Below, one piece after another: positions 11,305 through 21,668 of a stretch of DNA of 64,000 bases. Position numbers and translations under genes: made by a program. Every line of letters begins with the position of its first letter. The first letter of the stretch is position 1. Source of the DNA: Gracilaria gracilis (Eukaryota; Rhodophyta; Florideophyceae; Gracilariales; Gracilariaceae); contig JARGSG010000061.1 in the NCBI GenBank assembly GCA_030374805.1, positions 61,607 to 125,606 of the forward strand, in the 5' to 3' direction. The notes under the pieces are model-generated. The model was not told where the DNA came from. It saw only the letters and a program-made list of their open reading frames with translations, and did not search any database.

Positions 11305-11652
11305 TTGCGATCTACAGCCGAGTCTGCCAGCCCATCACGACGGCATCAAGGAACTTGCTACGCACAACAAATCCAACAGTTTTCTCAACCTCACACAAAT
11401 TCGACCGCTGAGATTGCGAATGCCGCCGATAATGCGGCTGGGGCTGCTGCTGCAGCTTTGGGAGCGCCTTCCCTTCTGAGGGCACGGATACAACCAACGT
11501 GTTCTATCTGCGGTTTAACGGTTAGCTGTGTTCAAGAGGTGCCAGTCCACATCGCCCTCTGTCATGAGGGTGTGCCATTTTGTCATATTTCTGGAACAGT
11601 AGTAAGCAGTCCGGAGGAGCTTGACGTCCATATCGCCGTTTACCACGAATGA
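11305..11652 (+). CDS. Small protein with tandem C2H2-like fingers
   Basis: The open frame ends with two similar units. The first, CSICGLTVSCVQEVPVHIAL followed by CHE, has Cys-x2-Cys and His-x4-His spacing. The second, CHISGTVVSSPEELDVHIAV followed by YHE, keeps the histidines but has lost the second cysteine. The pair looks like an internal duplication of a C2H2-type zinc finger. No ATG opens this frame near 11305, so the true start or an upstream exon is unknown. The N-terminal half is Ala/Ser/Gln-rich. Confidence 0.4.
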   Translation: MRSTAESASPSRRHQGTCYAQQIQQFSQPHTNSTAEIANAADNAAGAAAAALGAPSLLRARIQPTCSICGLTVSCVQEVPVHIALCHEGVPFCHISGTVVSSPEELDVHIAVYHE

Positions 11653-11819
11653 TAAAGGTTCAAAACGATATGAGCCCTTTCTTTTCCCTAACTACGTAGC
11701 ACTGTTTTTTATCTCTCCAAAGTAAAAATGCCTTCCTGTCAATAACATTTATACACATCTTCAAAACTTAGATTACTGTGAAGTGGGATCTTACCGCATG
11801 TGCGCGGTGATTCTTTATA
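11653..11819. other. AT-rich spacer
   Basis: Nothing recognised; it separates the zinc-finger ORF from the structured island. Confidence 0.4.
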
Positions 11820-12760
11820 ATATAAACGATTGGTGCGAGCTGTGAGTGGAAACCCCTGCGTGGGCTCGACCCAGCGGAGGATTGAAATGCGTGACACCTA
11901 ATAGGTCGGCAGCACCGGCCGTTGCCTATAGTGCATGGTGACCAAGTGGTAAATACGCCTGCACTGGTGTGCGGCAGGCAAGTATAACCCTCGAAGTCAG
12001 CAAAACGAATAGAGAACTACTGGACTTACCAATTGGTGACTACAAACCCAATCTGGTGTCGCATCAGCCTAGTTGGTTGTAGAGCAAAACCCGGGGTCGG
12101 GTGATGTTTCACAGGATGTTCGAGTCCTGCTCCCAACGATGGGCGAACTCAGAGACAGAACCCTCTGTCCGTACTCAGGTCGAGTGACAAGCCGGGTGTA
12201 AACCGGAGACGGTGCTGGATATACCTACAGAGGTGAAAACCAAGAAGGGATCGAGACCAAGTGTGGGGTGTGAAATAGACCGGAAGGACGGGGAAACGGG
12301 GGTACCGTGTGAACGGTGTAACGCTCTGACAGAGAACCACCAGAGCGAGGGTTCGGCCCGTGCCAACCGGCGGAAACAGGGCCGAACAACGGAGCGACAC
12401 ACACTGCGGTGTCACGAAATATCCCTATACAGGGGCGGAAGTAGTACCTGTAACAGGTGAATCACAATACACAAGAACAAACCGACGCTGCGGTGTACCC
12501 AATGTTAGTGGGCGAAATGACGTAATACGCTTACGTTAACTCCAGAAATTGGCGCGAAAAGACTTCCTTAGTGACCCTGAGGGGTGAATGCGCCGAAACC
12601 AGTCGTGGTTACTCTCCTAACGGAGCGGTAAACCTACGTAGGCAGCTGCATCCATAGCCCGATCTTCGGGATGAAGATACGACTCAGTTGAGGTTTACTT
12701 CCCAGCTCCAGGGCGAAAATTACCCGAGCATATGTAGTGTTCTAACACATTAAAATAACT
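11820..12760. other. GC-rich, hairpin-dense non-coding island with Pol III box-like motifs
   Basis: About 940 bases with frequent short inverted repeats (for example GCCCGATCTTCGGG near 12657, GGGGTACC and TGCGGTG/CACCGCA-type pairs) and no credible reading frame. At 12068-12078 AGCCTAGTTGG fits the tRNA A-box core. About 45 bases downstream GTTCGAGTCC fits the B-box. The implied tRNA would have mismatched D and T stems, so this is at best a tRNA-derived SINE-like or relic sequence. Similar hairpin-dense GC-rich islands occur at 58.97-59.26, 61.38-61.75 and 63.1-64.0 kb. Confidence 0.4.
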
Positions 12761-12975
12761 ACCAATATTATGAAGTGGTGCACACCTTACGAGGTTCCCA
12801 CACGTGGACAACCCACTGTCAGGGTGCCAACACGAAAATCTAGCGTCGTGTCACACGACTCACTACTGTACACCTACGAACCAGGTTTCGATGCACCATT
12901 CACCTACAAAGGGGCGTGCCAATCGGCTTTCCAATTTCACCCAAGAAGGGGGTACAGTTCATACGTTACCACGTC

Positions 12976-13965
12976 ATGATTCCCATCGGGACCGAACTTT
13001 ATGAAGTTCATCACGCCCGGAACACGGGAATCCATTGCTCCACACGAAGTACCATGGACGCCCCAAGTATGGATAATGGTGTCTTTTTCTGCGTTGAGCA
13101 CGAGCGCAACAAATGTCTGACAGTCCATGGTGTTATTGGTACGGACCCAAGTCATCGCTGCATTGTCTGCAGACAACCGATACACATAATATGCCGATCA
13201 ATCCCTGATGCTGAAATAAGGAATCGTTACGCTCCCAATGATCCAATTGAAGGATCTGGGGCAGGTGCTCTGTGTAGTGCATGTCGTGTGCACCTTGTTG
13301 TGGAGCAGAAGACAGACGACGTCGAACACAATTCTTCTAAATCGTTTCAGGTGATTGGTAGTTTAGTTCCCAATGATGTCAGAGTGTTCAAGTACACTGA
13401 AAGTTGCGATAAGCCTGTACATCGCATATTCAGTGATAGCGTGCATTACCTGTGCTCTTCAGGATCCAATCCTTTTATGGATAGCATTACTGGTGAACGA
13501 AATCGGATTATGTTACCAGGTGTGAAGACGAAAACTTTCTGCGGAGACAAAAGGATCCAAATAGAGCAACAAGGACAAAACGCAGAGAAGTGCAAACGCT
13601 ATAGAGCAAAGCACAAAGAGAGATACAATAGGACAGCCAGAAGTCGGTACCATGCAAGAAAACAACAGCAGAGAAAGAGGAGCACTGACGCAACAAATGA
13701 GAAAGATTCTAATGATTCTAAATCTGCCTCGATGTTTCTTCCAACTGACCTTGATCCTTCAGGGACTTCAAATCTAAAGAAATCACAGGGTCAATATCAC
13801 GTGCATACGGTGACCGATGTTTATGAAGTGAGGCGGTCCTTTCACGTTTTCCGGTACGGTATGACTGAGCCTCGAAATGGTGTCTTTTTTCGCGTAAATG
13901 ATGAGAGTGGACACGAGAGAAGGTTGTACCAGTCAAAACGCCAAGATACAGGAGGGCAAGATTGA
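12976..13965 (+). CDS. Unknown Cys/His-containing protein with a repeated motif
   Basis: An uninterrupted frame. ATG codons at 12976 and 13051 are both possible starts; I list the first. Residues CIVCRQPIHIICRS and GALCSACRVHL form two Cys pairs with histidines, a possible zinc module. The basic stretch from about 13560 to 13700 (KCKRYRAKHKERYNR and RYHARKQQQRKR) looks like a nuclear or nucleic-acid-binding segment. Segments near each end resemble each other: YHV...YEV...NGVFF followed by HER occurs at about 12970-13100 and 13797-13925. No family recognised; a transposon-borne protein is possible. Confidence 0.5.
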   Translation: MIPIGTELYEVHHARNTGIHCSTRSTMDAPSMDNGVFFCVEHERNKCLTVHGVIGTDPSHRCIVCRQPIHIICRSIPDAEIRNRYAPNDPIEGSGAGALCSACRVHLVVEQKTDDVEHNSSKSFQVIGSLVPNDVRVFKYTESCDKPVHRIFSDSVHYLCSSGSNPFMDSITGERNRIMLPGVKTKTFCGDKRIQIEQQGQNAEKCKRYRAKHKERYNRTARSRYHARKQQQRKRSTDATNEKDSNDSKSASMFLPTDLDPSGTSNLKKSQGQYHVHTVTDVYEVRRSFHVFRYGMTEPRNGVFFRVNDESGHERRLYQSKRQDTGGQD

Positions 13966-16226
13966 GGATCTGCTTGCAGTAATTCTTTGCAGTGCATGGG
14001 TGTTCTAGTATAAAAGTACTTCGTCTCTTTGTTTTCTTTAGACGAAAAAGCTATACAAGAAGTTTCAAGAACAAGTTGGTAAAAAGGACCCTCTCTGACA
14101 GACAGAAAGGGGTAGCCACACCGCCAGAAATCGTCTCACATCGCTTTCAAAGGCTCTTGTTTCCTAGTGCGCCACATTTTCTCTTGAAATGATATGTGGA
14201 CAAAGCCACGCTACTGCGCTATTGGCTTCGCACACGGCGATACGGAACTGATGCAATATTCATCGTGTTTGACCGTTTCCACGTAGACTGGCACGTCACC
14301 GTACTCTGAGATAGTGCGCCATTTGTGAACTTCTTTTCTGACCTGTTTGAAGTTTTCATAATGTTCGAATAGATTCATTATAGACGTTCACGGTTTGCCT
14401 CATATGATATGCGAGTCCTGCATTCCGTTCGGGTTGCAAAAGGCAGCAACGGCAACCAGGTTGTACGCGCGCTAAAGGCCATTGAGCACAAATGTAAAGT
14501 GTCTGGTGCGACCGTTGAACACGCACGAAGCAGCAGGGCGCTCTCTACGGCGTCATGGCGTCGAATAGACGCGCGTCCGTAAAATGCATCCACTGCTGCC
14601 GCAGCAGCTGCATGTGAGTGATCAACGTGAGCGGTGGCGCCATCGAGTTATTGGCGTGAACTGGCGTCCATGTATTGAGCTTTATCGCCGAGTATTGCCG
14701 TCGCGGTGACGGCTGCGTGCAGCGCAGCGGTGACGGTGCTGACGAGGGATCGTCGACGCAAATATGACGAGCACATTGCAAGACATGGCTGTTGAGCAGA
14801 GCGCATTGAACGGCCGTGATCTCTCTGCACGGCAGCCAGAGGAAACAAAGCGCCGATGATAGTAGTTTCAAAACGCCAAATCAAAACATGGACCGAAAAC
14901 AGGTGCCACTGTCGCTACGTGTAGCTCTTTGGCGTGTGGTACCAAAGGTGCAGATCGCGCGAAGACGGTTGTGGTCCGAAGGATCGCGCGTAAGGTGTGC
15001 GCGCACGTCGCAGAAGAAGGTATTGATGATGAATCGGGCACTCCTTGTACATGGCACATACGTGAGTGCATTTGAATTTCACGAGCAACACAGGCGCTAC
15101 CGCCACAGCAACCGCATTAGCAGCAGTAACAACGAGCACAGTTGACTTGCTTGCCTCTTTAAGGATTACGATGGAGGATGTGAGTACAATGCAACTCCGC
15201 AGATTGACCCTAGCGCACATCCCAAAGCAGCGAAATATCCAGGAGAACCACTTTCACATCACGCTCAACTCCATCAATCTGGAGTACGTGGACAAGCCGT
15301 GTTGTTTGTCTTCGGCGCGCTCAATCTGCGCGAGGAAATCCTGGGCGTGTCTCTGAAGCCCAACCTGCCGCCGACGCTGTGGGCGGGCGTAGAGACGCCG
15401 AAGATGCAGTATGAGCTACAAACGGCACTCAAACCGCGGTTGGAGTAGGATTGCGTGCGTCGGTGCGATAAGTACATCAGGTTTCGACCGCATACGAAGA
15501 TGGGCTGCGCGGTGAAAGCGAGCGCCGCGATGGAAGCGGTTCGTGAACACGTAGAACGCAACCACATCTTCTTGGGCTCATGGGTCTGCCTACGGCACTT
15601 TGTGCTGACACTGACGCTCAAAAGCGGGCAGTTTCGCGCGCTTCACGGCGCCTATGTTTCACGTCCAATTGGTGCACTACTTTATAATGCGCTTTACTGG
15701 ATCAGCATTGATTCCGATCATCATTGCATTCGCACTGCTGGTTTGGGAGTTTCTTGGTGATACAACGACAACATATGAATTGTCGCATGCACGCCGTGTC
15801 CTGCCCGGAGATTCGCTTCTTGTGATACTGCGTCGTCGACTTGCTCCGCGGCACATGCGCTCAACAGCGCGAAATGCTGCGCCGCTACGGCGAGTGATGG
15901 ATTTCCCTGGAAGAAGATATCATGTCGCTCAATTGGAGGTCCAACAGTAGGGGCCTGCATATCGGTCCACTCAACCTCACGCACGTCAAGAAAGATTGCG
16001 TTTGGCAGAATGAGAATTCATCATTGGGTAAGGAGCTTGGGCTCATGTTTGCTACCCGCACCGAGTCGGTCACCTGGCTTACGGGTTTGAGCTGCCTCGT
16101 GCCGAAGAAGGCCTTGGGGTCTGAGTCCAACCCCGTGTTGAAGAAGCGCGTCAACTACGACGAGCCCAAGGACTCGTGACGGGGAAGGGCTGTTTGTACT
16201 GAAAACGGCACGGCTATAATTACATT
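13966..16226. other. Degenerate region without supported genes
   Basis: Many short frames, none recognisable. A plus-strand stretch from about 15290 to 15750 reads like decayed coding sequence (EILGVSLKPNLPPTLWAGV, with a TAG at about 15447 and then KYIRFRPHTKMG). Near 15660-15760 a hydrophobic run (ALIPIIIAFALLVWEFLG) could be a membrane segment. I cannot assign a family. Confidence 0.35.
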
Positions 16227-17086
16227 ATGCTGGGCGGCATTGGTCGCCGTTTGTTCGCCAAGGTCAAGTTCGTCTTATCCAGCCAAGACAAACGCTTTTA
16301 CGCCGTCAAGGTCGTGTTCAACGTGAGAAGATCCGCGCTGCCTAAATTGGCAGCCGCAAGGAGCAGGACGTTTTGCGAAAGCTTGAGCATCCCAACATTG
16401 CCAGTCACCGAGACATTTTGCTACACAGTGAAAATGATAGCTATGTTATCGTTGTGGATTATATGGCGAGCGGCGTTGTTATGGACTCTAGTAAGCTGGA
16501 AGGAGCTAAAGCATTGTCGGAGGATGGTGGGCGTGTGATCATGCGAGACGTTGTGTAGGGTCTTGAATATCTTTATCACTGACGCATTGCTCACCGTGAT
16601 ATCAAGCCGGACAATTGGCTGCGCGCCGGCGATGGTACTGTGAAATTATCCGACTTTGGTGAAGCACGGATGTACGATGTATCCGGCGAGGAACCTAATT
16701 TCATAGCGTAGGCGCCTGGTAGTCCTGCTTTTATTGCACCGAAATCTTGCATGACGGAGAGAAGTCCGAAGGCTCCTCCAGAATCGTACGCAGCCAATAG
16801 GTGGTTTTTGGGAGCGTCTCTGTCTTATATTGTGTACGGGTGCGCTCGGTTCTTCTCCAAGAATGTTCTTGAGATCTATTACTGTATATGTACGCAACGG
16901 TTGCTTTTTCCTGATCAACCCAAGGTATCCAGAAAGTTAAAGGACTTGATCAAGAAGGTGTTGGTGAAAGAACCGAAGAATCGGGCGACGTTGCAGGACG
17001 TCGCACGATACGCGTGGTTAAACAAGCGGGTAGTCCAAAACGAAGAGCTGAAGAATATTAGCGTCCAGAACCCAGTGCACATTTGA
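16227..17086 (+). pseudogene. Protein kinase relic, CaMKK-like
   Basis: Kinase landmarks appear in order across broken frames. They are FYAVKVV (subdomain II lysine), [21 protein letters not shown] (catalytic loop with the HRD Asp), VKLSDFGEA (DFG), GSPAFIAPK (activation-loop end, with the usual APE changed to APK) and LIKKVLVKEPKNRATLQDVA with HAW-like YAW following. GSPAFIAP and the C-lobe wording are closest in my recollection to Ca2+/calmodulin-dependent kinase kinases. Stops at about 16556, 16579 and 16710 and at least one frameshift make it non-functional. It lies 60 bases upstream of the TRRAP pseudogene on the same strand. Confidence 0.65.
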
Positions 17087-18635
17087 CAAATAATGGTTCG
17101 CGATCCGTAAGTTCTCTTTTCATCTAGAGCCTAATTTCTTCCTTTTATGGTGAACTCATTGAGCAAGTTTGCCTTTAGTGTAAATGCTGCCCCTGAGATT
17201 CGAAGACTCGGACTGGATCTGGTCGATCTCTTCTCATCATGGGAGGAAACTCGAAGAAGAAATCAAACAAGAGCGAAACCAGTGTCAGCAGACGATGATA
17301 GCGCATCCGGGCAGAAGAAGAGACCTACAGATGGGCCACAAGAGACCGAAAATTCCAGCGAGCTGGGAGCAAAAACCGACAGAGGAAGTTATGTTCCAGA
17401 ATCAGGACCCCCTTTAAAATTGCAGAAGGTCAATGATGGACATCCTCCTCCCACAGCAGCCCACTACAGGCCATGTATCTACTTGGATCATAACACAAGA
17501 TCCGGACGATTTTAAACCGAATGCAAATATGGTTGACTTGCTTGCTACTTTTCTCGTGCAAATGCCAATAAGGCGAACTGATCAACCGGAGGCATCGCCG
17601 ATAACATGAACATCACCAAAACTGCTGGAGAACATGATACGACCATGGCCGGACGTATCTATTCGGCTTAATTGAGAGGCTATTGACGCCCATTCCTTCT
17701 GAGAGGCAATCAGTAACCTTGTCAGCTGCCTCTTCCGGGAAAGCCCCACAGAGCACGTCAGCGGCTGAGAATGCTGGAGCAGACGGCAAGGCTCCTAAAT
17801 CCACTTCGCCACGGAACGACAAAGATCAGGTTAGAAGAAGGATAGCCGTGCGAGACAGTGCTATGGTTACTTCCCTTCTTGTTTCTTCCGTAGCTGCGAA
17901 ACAGCAAGGATAGAAATTTGTTGAACGGAGCACGAACGCGCTCCGGGCTTTCATACAACCCTCTCTTATTGAGAACTCTATTTCCATAGCTTCACAGTTC
18001 GCATCCTTGCTTCCAATTGTGGTGGAGAAGTATGAACCTATTCCGCAGACTTCGGCACCTGTCAAGGCTGGACAGCCGAAGAATACGGTTAAACGAGAAG
18101 AGCACCCAAAAGTAGGGAAGTCCTCAACCAAACAGGAACAAATACCATCCGACACTTTAGCTCCTTCTGCTTCCACGCAGAATCAGCCTCAAATATGGAT
18201 TTCACTGTTCGTTAAGGAACTTCACTCAGCAGTTGAGACATGCCTTAAGTCTACTGAACATCACCGCAATTACCGTGGTTTGCTTGTCTTGAAGTCCCTT
18301 TGGGTTGCGGTCCCACAGGAGTTCCTCAAGTGCCAAGATATTCTTCTGAAGACTTTGCAAAGAATGACCAAAGAGTACATTAACAACAATCATGTACAGG
18401 CTGTTCCGAATGGGACGTCGTCTATTCTAGGAGTGCATGGTGGAGGTGGGAGGGCTCAGCATGCCACGGAAAGAAACTCCGCTGGTCAAACCCAGGTTGC
18501 TTCAAATGCGAAGGTAGGAAATGCCAAAGTGCAAGATGGTGGTGGTGAAATGAGCAAAGGTATGCGAGTTAAAGGTACTGAGAAAGATTCGCAATCAAGG
18601 AACTATGAAGTTTAGTTGAGTGTCTATGTCTATGC

Positions 18636-21600
18636 TTGTCTATGGTTGAATACTACATCAATTCATTGGACCCAGCTCCCAAAAGACATACTCTGAACAC
18701 ATTAGGCACTTTGGTAGAAAAGTGCACAGACACCGAGGTGTTGCTTAAGTTGGTGAAACTAGTAGATAGTCTAGTGTTCTGGAGACCGAGCAACTTACCA
18801 GACCAAGTGAGTACGAAAGAACCGTTGACAGCAAAGGAAAAGGCACAACTTCTGCAGAAGACGGGAACCTTTGAGAAGATCAAATCTCAGGAACTGATGG
18901 ATGCTTACCTCTCCATCATTTTGAAAACCTTCAAACCGGCAGGGGAGTCGTCGTCCCCAAGAAGACCGGACCCGAAACTTGAACGGGTCTTCATGATAGG
19001 TTTGAAATCCTACGGGTCCCCACTTCGCCAAGAGTTTTTTGAAATATACGAATCTGCAGTCCGGTGCTCGGCCTCATTTCGTCTTCAGTATATTGTTTCA
19101 AAGCAGGAGTGGGAGTACTTAGCCGAAACTTTGTGGATCAAGAATGCGGCTGAACTGCTCCTTTCTTCGGTTGAGAAGGATCGTGCTCTAGATTTCACGG
19201 GCGAAGCTACTGCGTTTCCGATGTTGCATCATTGCGATGGTGATATCGTTATGAAGGATGCTAGAGGAGAAACGAACTTAAGGTGGCAGAAAGAGCACCC
19301 TGGCATTTCGGATAGGAATCTGCACAAATTTAAAAGCTCTTTGAAGGCATTTAGGACGGAGGACTTCACGAAATCATTAATCAGTCTCGTGAACTGTGAT
19401 CATGAAATCTCGTGTAGGACATGGGTTCAACTTGTCCCACAAATATGGTCTCAACTGACTCCTTCAGAGCAAAGCGGGCTTGGAAAATCATTTGCATTGT
19501 TGCTTACGAAAGAGTATCACTATATTCAGGTCACCTGGCCGATTAACAACATTCAGACCCTACTTGAGTCCATTGTACGGTTTCAGCCATTACCATATTT
19601 TCGAGCGAATGTCAGCAGATGTCTTGGCTCAAGATGGAATGCATGGCACGCTGCTTTGGCGTATTTTGAGAGGCGGGAGGCTGATCTGAGATTACGTTTA
19701 GGCATAGACACTATAAGCGATCGGACTCGAAGCTTACTAGAGAGTGAACTGGAAGATATTGCCGACTCGCAAGTGAACATATTCCTTGCCCTTCAGGAAA
19801 TGGACAACCTTGCAGGGGCGTGGAAGACAAGAGCCCGTTCTCAGGGTACTATTCAGGCGCTATCTTGTGAACAAATGGGTCTCTATGCTGATGCTCAAGA
19901 TGTCTACGCAGAGGTTCTTGGTAACAATATGTCACGGGTTTCCAGCCTAGATGAAGCTAACAACGTTAGTGGGAACGAGATCATTTTTTGTGAAGAACGT
20001 TGGATTGAGTGTGCGAAGAATCTGTGTCAATGGGAAGTCCTTACTGAGTTTTCAAGAGCGGTCGTCAGCCCTACGCTACTTCATGAGTGTCTCTGGCGCA
20101 TTCCAGATTGGGTGGCTCTCAAGGATCTTTTGCGTAAGAAGCCAGTTCATGATTCATCCAAGATGCAAATTTACGAAGCTTACGTTCACCTTCAAGACAA
20201 TAAATTGGGAAATTGTGATACGCATATCACCGAAGGATTCAAGCGGACGTTGGAAAGGTTTGCTTCACTGCCAGAATCATCAGATTTAGATGCCGCGGAA
20301 CCGATTCTAGTTCCATTTCAACAACTGGTTGAGGTGCAAGAGTCCGCTCGGATCTTGGGAGAGTTGAACACTCTTAGTAGGCATGGGAGCGAAAACGTCA
20401 ACGGTGATCAAAAGATCGAGAACGTCCGGATGGTTTCGAATACTTGGCGTGAGCGTCTGCCTTCGCCTCATGAGCCGTTGCGTGTGTGGAATGAGTTGCT
20501 ACTATGGAGAAACCATGTCCACGCCGTAGTCGTTAATGTCTTGGAAGCATTGAAGGAGGCTGCAAGCGCAAAGATAGAAGCGGCTCTGAGTTCCACTGCA
20601 GCAAATACTCCTGCCAGTCGAGGAGGTCTTGTAAGCCCGCAGGTCGCCCAAGTTCAGGCAGCGAATGCTATTGCCCAAGCTCTTCCGCAGCATGTTTTGG
20701 TGATGGGTGTGAATGAGACTGCTTGGAACGTGCACAGATTTGCGAAGGCGTGTCGAAAGCAAGGATTCCCAGATGTCGCCCTATATGTATTGCAAAAGTT
20801 GTATCCCTTTGGCACAATGGAACTCACCGAATATTTTGTGAAGATCAAAGAAGTAGCTCGGGCATAGATGGTAGGGCCGAGAGGGCTGGAAAAACATCTG
20901 GAGAATGGTCTCCATGAGCTCAGTCGATGCAACATGGACCATTTAAGCGCAAGACAGAGGGCTCAGTTGTTTTCGCTGAAGGGAAAGCTGTTAGCCCAAC
21001 TGGGAAGGGAAGATGAGTCAGTCGAAGCTATATCCACGGCCCTTTTCACCTCTGCAGATGTTGGATCCGCATGGCTTTCTTGGGGTGAACATTGTGACGA
21101 TATGCAAAAGAAGGCAGCAGAAGATCCATCGGCATTCGCATCTTTCGCAGATAATATAGATTCTGACGATAAGCAAATAGAAGAGCTGATGGGGGTCAGC
21201 AATGGCTATGCCGCCGAGCTGGCCTTCAGCGAATCTGCTGTGAAATGTTACCTGAAGGCTGTGCGCTTCGGCTCACGGAGAGCTCGAGCATTCTTGTCAC
21301 GGGTTCTTCGACTCTTAAGTTTAGATGTACAATCTCGTCTTTCATTTGAATTCACTACTAGTCGGTTGATAGAGCATCAGAGCTCCCTGACCCCATCTGC
21401 TTCCAAGACGGGTCAGCTGAACACCGGCGCCAAAGCTGAGCAAGGAACACAGAAAACCGCGGCACCAATATCTGCCACAGGTCAAGACAATGGAAATGCA
21501 GACAAACAGAAGGGGGTTTCGAGTCAGGCTGAACCAAACAAGACCGGCCTTCTCTCATCTGAGCGCAAAGGAGTAAGCAGAGCTCTTAAGTGCGGCAATC

Positions 21601-21668
21601 TTGGACGTACCGTCGTGGATGTGGCTGCTGTGGCTTTCACAGCTATTGCAAATGTTGGGGAGAACTGA
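18636..21668 (+). CDS. TRRAP FAT-domain segment with one in-frame stop
   Basis: A 743-codon frame and a 266-codon frame in the same register are separated only by a TAG at 20865-20867. The first holds WIKNAAELLLSSVEKD, WPINNIQTLLESIVRF and LLHECLWRIPDWVALKD. The second holds LFSLKGKLLAQLG, SAWLSWGEHCDD and KCYLKAVRFGSRRA. All are typical of the FAT alpha-solenoid of TRRAP/Tra1. The long open stretch shows the decay is recent. Confidence 0.8.

Noticed and set aside
12058-12140. tRNA gene
   Set aside because: A-box and B-box words are present, but the D and T stems contain mismatches and no 5' acceptor strand pairs with CTCCCAACGA. At most a tRNA-derived relic.
11820-12760. Group II intron or rRNA fragment
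   Set aside because: A GTGCGAG start and dense stems were considered, but no domain V consensus, no intron-encoded protein and no recognisable rRNA core word were found.
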